A stretch of DNA of 64,000 bases, from the NCBI RefSeq assembly GCF_000342165.1, contig NZ_AMRV01000009.1, positions 1 to 64,000 of the forward strand, in the 5' to 3' direction. A model generated the notes under the pieces. It was not told the origin of the DNA. It worked only from the letters and a program-made list of their open reading frames with translations, and ran no database searches. This stretch comes from Pacificimonas flava (GTDB lineage Bacteria; Pseudomonadota; Alphaproteobacteria; Sphingomonadales; Sphingomonadaceae). Below are positions 51,830 through 61,887 of the stretch, in pieces (the stretch's first letter is position 1; each line of letters opens with the position of its first letter). The position numbers were made by a program, and so were the translations under genes.

Positions 51830-53533
51830 ATGCTTCAGAACCCAGCCCGCAAATACCGCCCCTTCCCGCAGGTCGACCTGGCCGACAGGCGCTGGCCGAC
51901 ACAGACCGTCACCGCTCCGCCGCGCTGGCTCTCCACCGACATGCGCGACGGCAATCAGGCCCTGATCGATCCGATGAATGCGGAAAAGAAGCAGCGTTTC
52001 TTCGAGTTGCTGGTGAAGGTGGGACTGAAGGAGATCGAGGTCGGCTTTCCGTCCGCCGGCGCGACCGAGTTCGATTTCATCTCCGGCCTCGTCCGATCCG
52101 GCAAGGTGCCGGAGGATGTCACCGTCCAGGTCCTGACGCAGGCGCGCCGCGACCTGATCGACAGGAGCTTTGACAGCCTTGAGGGCGCGCACCGCGCCAT
52201 CGTTCACTTGTACAATGCGGTCTCGCCCGCCTGGCGCCGCATCGTATTCCAAATGGACCGCGCCGACGTGAAGAACATCGCGGTGGAGGGGGCCATGATG
52301 CTGCGCGACAATGCCGCCGCACGGCCGGGCACGGACTGGCAGTTCGAATATTCGCCGGAAACCTTTTCCACCGCCGAACTCGATTTCTCGCTGGAGGTCT
52401 GCGAGGCGGTCATGGACGTGTTGCGGCCGACGCCGGATCGGCCGCTGATCCTGAACCTGCCCGCGACCGTGGAAGCGGCCACGCCGAACATCTACGCCGA
52501 CCAGATCGAATGGTTCGGCCGGCATATCCGCGACCGGGACAGCGTCGTCATCAGCCTGCACCCGCATAATGACCGGGGCACCGGCGTCGCCGCCGCCGAA
52601 CTGGGAATCATGGCCGGCGCCGACCGGGTGGAGGGCTGTCTGTTCGGCAATGGCGAGCGAACGGGCAATGTCTGCCTCGTCACCCTGGCCATGAACATGT
52701 ACACGCAGGGCGTTCACCCGGCGCTCGATTTCAGCGACATGGATGCGGTCGTGAAGACGGCGGAATATTGCAATCAGCTGCCCGTGCATCCGCGCCACCC
52801 CTATGCCGGCGATCTGGTCTTCACCGCGTTTTCCGGTTCGCATCAGGATGCGATCAAGAAGGGCTTTGCGGCGCAGGAGGCGAAGAACGACCAGATATGG
52901 GACGTGCCCTACCTGCCCCTCGACCCCGAAGACATCGGACGCGATTATGAGGCGGTCATCCGCGTCAATTCCCAGTCCGGCAAGGGCGGCGTCGCCTGGG
53001 TGCTGCAACAGGATCGCGGCTTGAAACTGCCAAAGAAGCTGCAAGCACACTTCAGTCGCACGGTCCAGGCGCTGGCCGATGAATCCAGCCGCGAATTGAA
53101 TGCGGAGGATATCTGGCAGGCCTTCCAGCGAACCTATCGCATCGGTAGCGAAAAGCGTTTCGAACTCGTCGATTATGAGGAGACGCGGGGCGCCGGCGGC
53201 GAACGTGTATTCACAGGCAAGATCAAGGACGCGGGCACCGAGCGCACCGTGTCGGGCCGGGGCAACGGCATCATTTCTAGCGTCCTTGCAGCCCTCAGGG
53301 CCGATTTCGGCGTCTCGCTCGAGGTGGTGAGCTATTCCGAGCATGCGATCGGCAAGGGCAGCGACGTGAACGCCGCGGCCTATGTCGAATGCGCCGATTC
53401 ATCCGGCCGAACGGTCTGGGGTGTCGGCATCGACGAGGATGTCGCCACCGCCTCCGTCCGCGCGGTGCTGTCAGCCGCCTCCGCCGCAGCGGAGGGCACC
53501 GCGGTCGCAGCGGAAGATGCAGCGCCATCATGA
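51830..53533 (+). CDS. leuA: 2-isopropylmalate synthase
   Basis: A 567-residue enzyme joining acetyl-CoA and 2-oxoisovalerate, the first committed step of leucine synthesis. LSTDMRDGNQALIDPMN and the E-I-E-V-G-FPSA strand start the TIM barrel; SLHPHNDRGTGVAAAELG holds the metal-binding His pair; VEGCLFGNGERTGNVCLVTLAMNMY is the LeuA signature. The C-terminal regulatory domain (about 430-560) senses leucine. Length and the N-terminal NPARKYRPFPQVDL mark the long form. ATG 51830 is preferred to GTG 51809 because of the family N-terminus and AGGA spacing. Confidence 0.96.
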   Translation: MLQNPARKYRPFPQVDLADRRWPTQTVTAPPRWLSTDMRDGNQALIDPMNAEKKQRFFELLVKVGLKEIEVGFPSAGATEFDFISGLVRSGKVPEDVTVQVLTQARRDLIDRSFDSLEGAHRAIVHLYNAVSPAWRRIVFQMDRADVKNIAVEGAMMLRDNAAARPGTDWQFEYSPETFSTAELDFSLEVCEAVMDVLRPTPDRPLILNLPATVEAATPNIYADQIEWFGRHIRDRDSVVISLHPHNDRGTGVAAAELGIMAGADRVEGCLFGNGERTGNVCLVTLAMNMYTQGVHPALDFSDMDAVVKTAEYCNQLPVHPRHPYAGDLVFTAFSGSHQDAIKKGFAAQEAKNDQIWDVPYLPLDPEDIGRDYEAVIRVNSQSGKGGVAWVLQQDRGLKLPKKLQAHFSRTVQALADESSRELNAEDIWQAFQRTYRIGSEKRFELVDYEETRGAGGERVFTGKIKDAGTERTVSGRGNGIISSVLAALRADFGVSLEVVSYSEHAIGKGSDVNAAAYVECADSSGRTVWGVGIDEDVATASVRAVLSAASAAAEGTAVAAEDAAPS

Positions 53534-53591
53534 CAAATTTTTAGGTCGAGCGGCCTTTCCCCGCGCGCCCGTCCGGTCCACAAAGCGGGCG

Positions 53592-54638
53592 ATGAAGATC
53601 ATTGCCGCGTTATTCCTCGCGGTCCTGGCCGCCGGGCCGGGGCGCGCCGAACTTGCCAGTTTCGACGGAGAGAGCGTCACCTATGCGCGGGACGGCACCG
53701 TCTATCGCGGGTCGCTGGAACCGCTGATGGACGGCAGCCCGTCGTGGCGGCCCATCTATACCGCCCCCGGAACCATCGAAAGCGTCAGCTGCCTGCCGCC
53801 CAGCTATCGCCGCTGCCTCGTCATATCCGTTGAGGCAGGGCTGCGCCGGCTGAAGGAAATCGACAGCGGCACTGGCACGGAAGTCGGCGGCGGCTTCACG
53901 CTGGAATCAGAGGACATCCGCGCCGATTGGTACGACGACAAGACGATCATGCTGGTCAGCGACGCCGTACCCGGCAGCCGAGGGCGCGAGGGCGGCGCGC
54001 CGAAACTGGTTCAGCTTTGGGAGCGCGGAACGCCGGTGCTGGAGGCGCAGACGATCCTGCGCACACCGCCCGGCAGCACGGATCTGAAACCCGTTTTCGA
54101 TCTGTCGACAGGCGGCATATTCTACAGCGCAACCTACCGCGACGGCGACGGCACCGCGCAAACCTACCATTTCGGTTGGCAGCACAATCTGGTGATGCCG
54201 GACGGGCCACCGGGTTCCCTCTTTCAGGATTTCTTCCAAGCGCGGGCAATCGTACTCCTCAAGGCGAGTTGGCCGGTTCGAAGCGGCACCGTGCCTCCTG
54301 GCGGGCTTGCCGCCTATCCGATGGGTGCGCTGATGGCGCCCGGGCGTGTCACCGCAGGCGAGCGGGCATTCGAACCGCCGGCGGGCTATGGCGTGGAGGC
54401 GGCGCGCGGCGGCCGCGACCGGCTGTATATCCACTTACGCGGCGCCGGCGAGGACCGGTTGGTGGACGTACGCGTGGGCCAGCCGAACTGGCTCGAACGA
54501 CGCGTCGATATTCCCGGCGACGGACCGATAACCCTGCTCGCCGTCAGCGAGCTGGCGGACATCGCCCTCGTGCGGCGCGGCGGAGACGTCTATGCAGTTG
54601 GCCGCGGACGCCCCCGTACCGTGGCGCTTCCCGATTAA
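53592..54638 (+). CDS. Exported protein of unknown function
   Basis: A 348-residue protein that I do not recognise. A signal peptide (MKIIAALFLAVLAAGPGRAEL) is followed by what looks like a beta-rich fold with repeated strand-turn segments (YARDGTVYRGSLEPL, IYTAPGTIESVSC, FDLSTGGIFYSATYRDGDG), somewhat like propeller blades of S9 peptidase N-domains. Two Cys (SCLPPSYRRC) could form a disulphide. It lies 58 bases after leuA and 13 bases before a membrane-protein gene, so the latter two may form a unit. Confidence 0.7.
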   Translation: MKIIAALFLAVLAAGPGRAELASFDGESVTYARDGTVYRGSLEPLMDGSPSWRPIYTAPGTIESVSCLPPSYRRCLVISVEAGLRRLKEIDSGTGTEVGGGFTLESEDIRADWYDDKTIMLVSDAVPGSRGREGGAPKLVQLWERGTPVLEAQTILRTPPGSTDLKPVFDLSTGGIFYSATYRDGDGTAQTYHFGWQHNLVMPDGPPGSLFQDFFQARAIVLLKASWPVRSGTVPPGGLAAYPMGALMAPGRVTAGERAFEPPAGYGVEAARGGRDRLYIHLRGAGEDRLVDVRVGQPNWLERRVDIPGDGPITLLAVSELADIALVRRGGDVYAVGRGRPRTVALPD

Positions 54639-54651
54639 GGGGACGCGCCCC

Positions 54652-55413
54652 ATGAAGAAAGGACCCGCCCCCATTTCCAGCATCGATCTTCTACGGCGCA
54701 CGGCCGAAACATGGTGGCGGGATTTCGCGCCCATCACGCTGCTCGCGTTGATGCTGACGACGGGCACGGATCTGATTCTCTATCTTATCGGCGCCGCCCA
54801 TAGCCCGGACCCCACGACGGTGACGTTGGCGACGACGGCCCGCGCGCTCGCCTTCGTATTGTTCTTCAGCGCGGTCAGCGCGGGAACGCTGCTGGGCGGC
54901 GTGCGACGACTTTCGCCCCGTACCTATATCCTCGGAGGCCTGAAGCTGGCGCAGCCGGGGCTGGTTGCCGCGTTGCTTCTCGCCGCGATGTTCTTTCTTG
55001 TCCTGATCGGCGAGCTTCTCCTCGGCATGGCATCGCGGATTCTTGCGCGCGCACTTTCGATCGCGGCAACAGGCGGCATTCTGATCGTCTGGCTGCCTGC
55101 CATTCCGGCGGCCGTGGCGGAGCGGCTGGGACCCACGGCCGCATTGCGGCGGGCGGCGGCATTGACGCGCGGACGGCGCTGGATGCTGCTTGGCTTCACG
55201 GCACTCGTCGCGCTGGTCATCGTGCCCCCGGCCGTGCTCCTCTTCTATACGGTCTTCGGACATGCGCTTTCGGCTGCCGACGTCAACCAACGTATGCTGG
55301 AGATCAATCCGGCGACGATCCATTATTGGGTCATGGAACTTGGCGACGTGCTGATCCGCGGCTTCTGCGCAGCGGCGCTGCCCACGGCCTATCTCGCCCT
55401 GCGCAGCGAATAG
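54652..55413 (+). CDS. Polytopic membrane protein of unknown function
   Basis: A 253-residue protein with about six hydrophobic segments (for example ITLLALMLTTGTDLILYLIG and ALSIAATGGILIVWLPAIP). The arrangement, an N-terminal SSIDLLRRTAETWW and a mid-protein AALRRAAALTRGRRWMLL segment, resembles the membrane domain found in glycerophosphodiester phosphodiesterase-associated proteins (DUF7847-like) but no catalytic motif is visible. AAGGGGA lies upstream of the ATG at 54652. Function unknown; it may work with the exported protein before it. Confidence 0.7.
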   Translation: MKKGPAPISSIDLLRRTAETWWRDFAPITLLALMLTTGTDLILYLIGAAHSPDPTTVTLATTARALAFVLFFSAVSAGTLLGGVRRLSPRTYILGGLKLAQPGLVAALLLAAMFFLVLIGELLLGMASRILARALSIAATGGILIVWLPAIPAAVAERLGPTAALRRAAALTRGRRWMLLGFTALVALVIVPPAVLLFYTVFGHALSAADVNQRMLEINPATIHYWVMELGDVLIRGFCAAALPTAYLALRSE

Positions 55414-55464
55414 AAACGGCGCGTTTGCGGCACGGCTGCGAGCTTCACCCGCGACGAAGCCAAT

Positions 55465-55504
55465 AAAAAAAGGGCCGGCACCCGAAAGGATGCCGGCCCT
55501 TTTT
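55465..55504. terminator. Bidirectional terminator between the membrane protein gene and rpsD
   Basis: AGGGCCGGCA at 55471-55480 pairs with TGCCGGCCCT at 55491-55500, loop CCCGAAAGGA. An A-run precedes the stem and a T-run follows it, so it can stop transcription from both converging genes. Confidence 0.9.
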
Positions 55505-55528
55505 GAAATCCCGGAGGCGCCCGAAAAC

Positions 55529-56143
55529 TTATCGCGAGTAGAACTCGACGACCAGATTCGGCTCCATGCGGACAGGATAGGGCACCTCGTCCAGCTGCGG
55601 GACGCGCATGTAATTGGCCGTGCCGTCCTCGTTCACCTGCACATAGTCCGGCACTTCACGCTCGGCGAGCCCCTGGGCCTCCAGCACGATAGCCATTTCC
55701 TTCGCCTTCGCGCGCAGAGCAATGGTGTCGCCCGGCGAAATCATGCGAGAAGCGATGTTGCACTTGCCGCCATTGACGCGGATGTGGCCGTGATTGACGA
55801 GCTGGCGGGCCGCAAAGATCGTCGGCGCCCACTTCGCGCGGTAGACGATCATGTCGAGACGGCGCTCGAGAAGGCCGATCAGGTTCTGCGAGGTATCGCC
55901 CTTCTGACGCGAGGCTTCCGTGTAATATTTACGGAACTGCTTCTCGGTCACGTCGCCATAATAGCCCTTCAGCTTCTGCTTGGCGCGCAACTGGATGCCG
56001 AAGTCGGACATCTTGCCCTTGCGGCGCTGGCCGTGCTGGCCGGGGCCATATTCACGCTTGTTGACCGGGGACTTCGGCCGTCCCCAGATGTTCTCGCCCA
56101 TGCGGCGATCGAGCTTGTACTTGGAATTCTGGCGCTTCGACAT
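55529..56143 (-). CDS. rpsD: 30S ribosomal protein S4
   Basis: A 204-residue small-subunit protein that nucleates 30S assembly. [52 protein letters not shown] (in parts) is the usual start; the S4 RNA-binding domain holds [32 protein letters not shown]. It stands apart from other ribosomal genes, as is common in alphaproteobacteria. AAAGGAG precedes the ATG at 56143. The frame upstream to 56251 is rejected. Confidence 0.98.
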   Translation of the reverse strand: MSKRQNSKYKLDRRMGENIWGRPKSPVNKREYGPGQHGQRRKGKMSDFGIQLRAKQKLKGYYGDVTEKQFRKYYTEASRQKGDTSQNLIGLLERRLDMIVYRAKWAPTIFAARQLVNHGHIRVNGGKCNIASRMISPGDTIALRAKAKEMAIVLEAQGLAEREVPDYVQVNEDGTANYMRVPQLDEVPYPVRMEPNLVVEFYSR

Positions 56144-56289
56144 GGTCGGCGCTCCTTTCTGACGGATAGCGAACAACGATAGTGCCGGTATCGCACCTTG
56201 GGCGGCCAATAAGCCGCAGGTGGTCACCGCTTCACCGGCATACGGGACCAATCGCGAAGCGCGTCATGTGACGCAGGGCGGTATGGATG

Positions 56290-56571
56290 TCAATACTCGG
56301 GAATGTTTCCGCGCTGACCCTTATTGACGATATCGCGGCCCATTTCCTCGGACTGGCGCGCAAGCTGATCCCATGCAAACTGCGTCATGCAGACGCGCTT
56401 CTTAATGCGCGTACCGGACTGCGTAATCCGCTTGCAGACTTCCTTATTGGTATCTGACTTGGCCTCAGCCGACGCGACCTTTTGCGAATCGCCCTTAAAC
56501 GCCGCCACCGGCGCCGGTAGCATGAATGCGGCCACTCCAATGAAAACAACAAGTTTTCTAAGCCTCATCAT
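56290..56571 (-). CDS. Small secreted protein with one Cys pair
   Basis: A 93-residue protein. A signal peptide (MMRLRKLVVFIGVAAFMLP, cleaved near VAAF) precedes a short mature part with EVCKRITQSGTRIKKRVCMTQFAWDQLARQSEEM, whose two Cys could form a disulphide. I recall similar short exported proteins in sphingomonads, with the C-x(n)-SGTR-x-C pattern, but no known function. GAGGAGGGGG immediately precedes the double ATG at 56571/56568. It reads in the rpsD direction but ends upstream of it. Confidence 0.7.
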   Translation of the reverse strand: MMRLRKLVVFIGVAAFMLPAPVAAFKGDSQKVASAEAKSDTNKEVCKRITQSGTRIKKRVCMTQFAWDQLARQSEEMGRDIVNKGQRGNIPEY

Positions 56572-56706
56572 CCCCCTCCTCACCAGAACGTCGACGATAA
56601 TCGAACCGGGCGTTTCTGCAAACCAGATGGTAACCTCGAAATATAAATAATGTCTACGCCAGAAAGCGGTTATTATTAGGCCGCGACGGAAAATTGGGGG
56701 ATTATC

Positions 56707-58743
56707 ATGGCCAGAATGGCAAGAACGCTGGGAAAGACACAAACCCTGACGCTTTCGCGGGGGATTGCATTTATCGCGGCACTTGTCTGTGGCAGCGCAG
56801 AATTAGTATCCGCAGAACCCATCGCAGAGGCGTTCGGTACGATGCCGACCGCCGACGACATGCGGCTATCGCCGGATGGCACGCATATCGCCTACCTGAA
56901 CCGTTCCGGGACTTACGATGTTCTGTTCGTGGCGGACGTCGATAGCGGCGAATCGGTTCCCATTCTACGATCGAATGCGTCGTCGAGCTTCTCCAATTGC
57001 CGATTCCTGAATACCGAGCGGCTGGCTTGTCTCGCTTATGGATCGGCGGAGATAGCCAGGAGCCTGCACACGGCTACCGCATCGACCATTGCCCTTAATG
57101 TCGACGGCAGCGATCTCATACGACTTGGACGCCAGGGATCGGGACGCGACCTTTACGGAACATCGGTCTCGGGCACGATCGTGGACCCGTTACCGAATGA
57201 CGCGGACCACGTCCTGATGTCAGTATATCTGGTCCCGCAATCGACGGCGGATACCCGCATCGCCAAGCGCGAAGAGGGGCCGAGCGTTCAGAAAGTGAAC
57301 GTCTATACCAACCGGATGTCGACGGAATTCGGGCCTGTGACGGACGCCAGGCAATTTTTCACTGATACGAAGGGCGAAGTGCGTGCCTACAGCATCCTGT
57401 ATTCCGCCCCTGACGGCTATACGGGAAACCGCCGCGTTTTCCGCGTACGTCCAGCCGGAAGCCGCGACTGGCGCCTTCTGGGAGAAGATAATGTATCCGA
57501 TTATGACAGGATAAGCATCGAAGGTTTCAGTGAAGATGGAACTTCCGTTTTCATGTTAAAACCGCACGAGGGGCGAAGCGCTCTTTTTTCGGTGCCCGTT
57601 ACCGCGAATGGCCCGGAAACGCTCGTCTGGTCGCGTGACGGTGTAGACGCAGACTCACTCGTCACCTTCGGACAAGAGCGCCGCCCCGTCGGCGTGGCGT
57701 GGTCCGACGAATATAATCACATCGACTTTTTCGATCCCGAACTCGAAGCGCTTTCCAAAGCGCTCGCGTCCGCGCTTGGCGGCGACGTCGAGGTGAGCCT
57801 GATCGAGAGCAGCGCAGACGGTAATCGCATACTTTTGACTGTCAGTTCCGCAGACAAGCCTGGACACTATTACGTGTATGACAAATCAGCGCGAAAGCTG
57901 ATCGATTTGGCGCCAGCCCGCGGCAGTATTGACACTCGCGCGCTGGCGACGACGACGCCGATTTCCTACGAGACGGAGGACGGCACTTCTGTTCCTGCCT
58001 ATCTCACCATTCCGCCCGGCAAGACGAGAGATAGCAAAAACCTGCCCTTCATCGTCCTTCCCCATGGTGGCCCCACGGCCCGCGATTACTGGGGCTTCGA
58101 CTGGCTGGCGCAATATCTGGCGGCCAAGGGCTATGCGGTCCTGCAACCAAATTATCGCGGTTCGGCGGGATATGGCGCCGACTGGCTCGGTGAAAATGCC
58201 TTCCGGTCGTGGAAACTTGCCGTGTCGGACATCAACGGCGCTGCCTACTGGGCACAAGAGGCGGGGCTTGCCGACCCCGAGCGGACAGCTATCGTCGGCT
58301 GGAGCTATGGCGGATATGCTGCGCTTCAGGCGAACGTCATCGATCCAGATCTTTTTCGCGCGACAATTGCCATCGCGCCCGTGGTCGATTTGGAAATGCT
58401 GAAGCAGGACGAAAGCTATTATGCCGGCGCGCGACTTGTCGCCAATATGATCGGTTCCGGAGATTGGGTCGCGGCGGGATCCCCCCGTCGGTATGCGGAC
58501 CGTTTTGAAAACCCCGTTCTACTCGTGCATGGCACCGAGGATGCGAATGTACGCGTTCGCCACTCTCATACCATGCGAAACGCACTGCAAAGCGCGTCGA
58601 AGCCGGTCGAGTATCTGGAGTTCGAGGGCCTCGATCATCAATTGGCAAGCAGCAAATCCCGTATTGAAATGCTGGAAAAGATTGGTCTGTTCCTGGCCAA
58701 CTCGCTTGACAGGCAGACCGAGCTTACCGCGTCAGGGAACTGA
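56707..58743 (+). CDS. S9-family prolyl oligopeptidase-like peptidase
   Basis: A 678-residue exported serine peptidase of the acylaminoacyl/dipeptidyl peptidase type. A signal region (about 17-38, GIAFIAALVCGSAELVSAEP) is followed by a beta-propeller (about 45-400) and an alpha/beta-hydrolase domain with YGF-like LPHGGPTARDYWGFDWLAQYLAAKG, IVGWSYGGYAALQ (nucleophile Ser), VHGTEDANVRV (Asp) and GLDHQLASS (His). It trims peptides in the envelope. GGGGGA precedes the ATG at 56707. Its 3' end overlaps the trmJ end by 20 bases. Confidence 0.9.
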   Translation: MARMARTLGKTQTLTLSRGIAFIAALVCGSAELVSAEPIAEAFGTMPTADDMRLSPDGTHIAYLNRSGTYDVLFVADVDSGESVPILRSNASSSFSNCRFLNTERLACLAYGSAEIARSLHTATASTIALNVDGSDLIRLGRQGSGRDLYGTSVSGTIVDPLPNDADHVLMSVYLVPQSTADTRIAKREEGPSVQKVNVYTNRMSTEFGPVTDARQFFTDTKGEVRAYSILYSAPDGYTGNRRVFRVRPAGSRDWRLLGEDNVSDYDRISIEGFSEDGTSVFMLKPHEGRSALFSVPVTANGPETLVWSRDGVDADSLVTFGQERRPVGVAWSDEYNHIDFFDPELEALSKALASALGGDVEVSLIESSADGNRILLTVSSADKPGHYYVYDKSARKLIDLAPARGSIDTRALATTTPISYETEDGTSVPAYLTIPPGKTRDSKNLPFIVLPHGGPTARDYWGFDWLAQYLAAKGYAVLQPNYRGSAGYGADWLGENAFRSWKLAVSDINGAAYWAQEAGLADPERTAIVGWSYGGYAALQANVIDPDLFRATIAIAPVVDLEMLKQDESYYAGARLVANMIGSGDWVAAGSPRRYADRFENPVLLVHGTEDANVRVRHSHTMRNALQSASKPVEYLEFEGLDHQLASSKSRIEMLEKIGLFLANSLDRQTELTASGN

Positions 58744-59470
58744 TGATCCCCCGCAATGTGCGGACCTCCTGCGCCGTATAGCCCGGACGGGTCAGGAGGC
58801 TGCGGAGGGTGCGGCGGGCGGCGGGGGCGCGGCTTTCGACGCGGTAATAGCCTGCCGTCTCCAGCGCCTCGTCGAGCTGGCCGACAAGACCGTCGACTTC
58901 CGTCTGCGGAGCCGGCGGCTCGAGCGGCTCCGCGCGAGGCAGATCGGCATGGCGCGACCATTCATAGGCGCAGAGGATGACCGCCTGTGCCAGATTCAAC
59001 GATGAGAAGTCCGGATTGACGGGTACGGTCAGGATTTCCTGCGCCCGCCCCACCTCGTCATTGTCGAGGCCGGTTGCCTCCGCGCCGAACAGAATGGCCG
59101 TGCGCCCGCCGCGCATATGCGTCTCGCGCGCCGCCTCCTCGGGCGTGACGACGCGCTTGATGAGGCCGCGCTTGCGCACCGTGGTCGCATAGACATGCGT
59201 GCAGTCCGCCACCGCCGCATCGACGGTCGGGAACACCTCCGCCCCGGCAAGAACCTCGTCCGCGCCGCTCGCCGCCGGGCCGGCGTCCGGATTGGGCCAG
59301 CCATCGCGCGGCGCCACGAGTCGCAGGCGTGTGACGCCGAAGTTCAGCATCGCCCGCGCGGTCGTTCCGATGTTGCGGCCAAGCTGCGGGCGCACGAGCA
59401 CGACGATGGGGCTGGCCGCCTCGCTTTCCATGGGCGCGGCGGGCGTATCACTTGTTTCAGACATGGGCAT
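58724..59470 (-). CDS. trmJ: SpoU-family RNA methyltransferase (TrmJ-like)
   Basis: A 248-residue SPOUT methyltransferase. VVLVRPQLGRNIGTTARAMLNFGVTRLRLVAPRDGWPN, ILFGAEATGLDNDEV and VNPDFSSLNLAQAVILCAYEW are the three SpoU motifs, and the group with this N-terminus is TrmJ, which 2'-O-methylates position 32 of tRNAs. The C-terminal tail (LLTRPGYTAQEVRTLRGIISSLTR) is the TrmJ extension. ATGs at 59470 and 59464 are both possible; SD is poor. Part of the rpiB-glyA-nrdR-trmJ run. Confidence 0.88.
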   Translation of the reverse strand: MPMSETSDTPAAPMESEAASPIVVLVRPQLGRNIGTTARAMLNFGVTRLRLVAPRDGWPNPDAGPAASGADEVLAGAEVFPTVDAAVADCTHVYATTVRKRGLIKRVVTPEEAARETHMRGGRTAILFGAEATGLDNDEVGRAQEILTVPVNPDFSSLNLAQAVILCAYEWSRHADLPRAEPLEPPAPQTEVDGLVGQLDEALETAGYYRVESRAPAARRTLRSLLTRPGYTAQEVRTLRGIISSLTR

Positions 59471-59499
59471 AGGGGGAAACGGGGCCGGGCATAGGGACG

Positions 59500-60036
59500 C
59501 TAGAACAGCGTATCCTTGGGTTCGCCAGCAGGTTCGCTTGTCGCGCTCGTCTTCGTGGAGGACCGTTTGTCGCCGTCATCCTCGCCGCCGTCCGGCATGC
59601 TGCCAAGCAGCTTCTCGAAATCGCTGGCTTCGCGGAACTCGCGGTAGACGCTGGCGAAGCGGACATAGGCGACCTCGTCGAGGGCGTGCAGCCCTTCCAT
59701 CACCAGTTCGCCCAGTTCGTCGGCACTGACCTCGGCCTGTCCAGAGGCTTCGAGTTGGCGCTGAATACCGGAAACGAGGCGTTCGACCTTCTCCTCGCTC
59801 ACAGGCCGTTTGCGGCACGCAATCCGGATAGAGGCGGACAGCTTGTCGCGGTCGAAGCCCTGCTTCTCCCCCGACTTCTTGACGATGGAGAGATCGCGCA
59901 GTTGTACCCGCTCGAACGTCGTGAAGCGGGCGGCGCAGGCAGGGCACTGGCGGCGGCGGCGAATGGCGGACCCATCCTCCGTCGGCCGCGAATCCTTCAC
60001 CTGCGAATCCGCATTCATGCAGAACGGACAGCGCAT
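59500..60036 (-). CDS. nrdR: Transcriptional repressor NrdR
   Basis: A 178-residue repressor of ribonucleotide reductase genes. The N-terminal zinc ribbon has [44 protein letters not shown] (in parts; CxxC...CxxC), and the ATP-cone domain follows ([28 protein letters not shown]). The C-terminal 30 residues ([20 protein letters not shown]) are a charged extension. 29 bases after trmJ start and 25 before glyA's stop; a regular partner of glyA in alphaproteobacteria. Confidence 0.96.
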   Translation of the reverse strand: MRCPFCMNADSQVKDSRPTEDGSAIRRRRQCPACAARFTTFERVQLRDLSIVKKSGEKQGFDRDKLSASIRIACRKRPVSEEKVERLVSGIQRQLEASGQAEVSADELGELVMEGLHALDEVAYVRFASVYREFREASDFEKLLGSMPDGGEDDGDKRSSTKTSATSEPAGEPKDTLF

Positions 60037-60061
60037 GTCCTAATCCCGCCCCCTTACCGGC

Positions 60062-61378
60062 TCAGCGCGCGGGATAGATGGGGAAGCGGCCGGTCAGCGC
60101 CAGCACGCGCTGCTTCACGGCATTTTCAACCTCGCCATTCCCGTCCGCGCCGTTCTTCGCGAGACCGTCCAGCACGTCGCCGATCATCTCGCCGATCTGC
60201 GCGAACTCCGCCTCTCCGAAGCCGCGCGTCGTTCCGGCGGGCGAACCCAGGCGAATGCCGCTGGTCTTCGCGGGCGGCAGCGGGTCGAAGGGCACGCCGT
60301 TCTTGTTGCAGGTGATGTTCGCCCGTCCGAGGGATTCCTCCGCATCGGCGCCGGTCACCCCGATCGGCCGCAGATCGACGAGCGTCACATGCGTGTCGGT
60401 CCCGCCCGAAACCATGTCGCAGCCGCGCGCCTGCAGCGCCTCGGCCAGTGTTTTGGCATTGGCGACCACAGCCTCCGCATAGGCGCGGAAGCCGGGGCGC
60501 AGCGCCTCTCCGAAGGCCACGGCCTTCGCAGCGATTACATGCATCAGCGGTCCGCCCTGCAGGCCCGGGAACACGGCGCTGTTCAGCTTCTTGCCAAGCG
60601 CCGGATCGTTCGACAGGATCATGCCGCCGCGCGGACCGCGCAGCGTCTTGTGCGTCGTCGTGGTCGTGACATGCGCATGTTCCAGCGGGCTCGGATGCAC
60701 GCCGGCTGCGACCAGGCCGGCGAAATGCGCCATGTCGACGTGCAGATAGGCACCGACCTTGTCCGCGATCTCGCGAAAGCGCTTGAAGTCAATGTGGCGC
60801 GGATAGGCGCTGCCGCCGGCGATGATCAGCTTCGGCTGCGCCTCAACCGCCTGCGCCTCCAGCGCGTCATAGTCGATCAGGTGCGTATCCTCGGTCACGC
60901 CGTACTGGACGGCGTTGAACCATTTGCCGGACTGCGCCGGCGGCGCGCCGTGCGTCAGATGACCGCCTGCCGCCAGGCTCATGCCCATGATGGTATCGCC
61001 GGGTTTTACGAGCGCCAGCAGGACAGCGCCGTTCGCCTGCGCGCCCGAATGCGGCTGCACGTTCACCCACTCGCAGCCGAACAACGCCTTCGCGCGCGCC
61101 TGCGCCAAGTCCTCGACCGTGTCGGACGGGCCGCAGCCGCCATAATAGCGGCGACCGGGATACCCCTCCGCATATTTGTTGGTAAGGACGCTGCCCTGCG
61201 CGGCGAGAACGGCTTCCGAAACGATGTTTTCGGACGCGATCAGTTCGATCTCGTTCTGCTCGCGGTGGAGTTCGTCCTGGATGCCGGCGAAGACCTCTGG
61301 GTCTGCCGTCTTCAGGCTGTTGGAAAAGAAGCCCGCATAATCATCGGTCTGGCTGGCGGAGGTCGGATTGGTGCTCAA
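60062..61378 (-). CDS. glyA: Serine hydroxymethyltransferase
   Basis: A 438-residue PLP enzyme interconverting serine and glycine with tetrahydrofolate. [38 protein letters not shown] is the signature N-terminus, HLTHGA binds cofactor, and [21 protein letters not shown] carries the PLP lysine. [16 protein letters not shown] lies near the C-terminus. Ends 6 bases after rpiB begins the run. Confidence 0.97.
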   Translation of the reverse strand: MSTNPTSASQTDDYAGFFSNSLKTADPEVFAGIQDELHREQNEIELIASENIVSEAVLAAQGSVLTNKYAEGYPGRRYYGGCGPSDTVEDLAQARAKALFGCEWVNVQPHSGAQANGAVLLALVKPGDTIMGMSLAAGGHLTHGAPPAQSGKWFNAVQYGVTEDTHLIDYDALEAQAVEAQPKLIIAGGSAYPRHIDFKRFREIADKVGAYLHVDMAHFAGLVAAGVHPSPLEHAHVTTTTTHKTLRGPRGGMILSNDPALGKKLNSAVFPGLQGGPLMHVIAAKAVAFGEALRPGFRAYAEAVVANAKTLAEALQARGCDMVSGGTDTHVTLVDLRPIGVTGADAEESLGRANITCNKNGVPFDPLPPAKTSGIRLGSPAGTTRGFGEAEFAQIGEMIGDVLDGLAKNGADGNGEVENAVKQRVLALTGRFPIYPAR

Positions 61379-61384
61379 GGTCTC

Positions 61385-61822
61385 TTATCCCATCTTGTCG
61401 ACGCGGCGCTGGTGCCGGCCGCCTTCGAAGTCGGTGTTCAGGAATTCATTGACGCAGTCGCGCGCGACCTCCTCGCCCAGCAGGCGTTCGCCCAGGCCGA
61501 GGATGTTCGCATCATTGTGCTGCCGGGCAAGCCGTGCCATCAGCCCGCTCGCGCAATTGGCCGCGCGGGCGCCGGCGACGCGGTTCGCCGCAATGGTAAT
61601 ACCGATGCCGGAGCCACAGATGGCAATGCCCCGTTCCGCCTTTCCGCCCGCAACCGCCTCTGCCAGGGCCTTGCCAAAATCGGGATAATCGACCGAATCG
61701 GTGCCGCCCGTGCCGAGGTCGAGAACGTCGTGTCCGTCCGCCTGCAGCCAAGACTTCACCTTTGATTTCAAGGCGAATCCGGCATGGTCGGACGCAAGGG
61801 CTATGGTCATTCGCGCTGTCAT
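61385..61822 (-). CDS. rpiB: Ribose 5-phosphate isomerase B
   Basis: A 145-residue isomerase of the pentose phosphate pathway. IALASDHAGFALKSKVK, DSVDYPDFGKALAEAVAGG, RGIAICGSGIGITIAANRVAGARAA (catalytic Cys) and RQHNDANILGLGERLLG are all typical. Two ATGs are possible, 61822 and 61810; the latter gives the usual MTIALASDHAGF, the former four extra residues. Head of the run rpiB-glyA-nrdR-trmJ. Confidence 0.95.
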   Translation of the reverse strand: MTARMTIALASDHAGFALKSKVKSWLQADGHDVLDLGTGGTDSVDYPDFGKALAEAVAGGKAERGIAICGSGIGITIAANRVAGARAANCASGLMARLARQHNDANILGLGERLLGEEVARDCVNEFLNTDFEGGRHQRRVDKMG

Positions 61823-61887
61823 GGCGCGACATCTAGTGATTTCGCCGCCGCGAGGCTACCCGCGGCGGCGCGGCATTTTCGGGCGCT

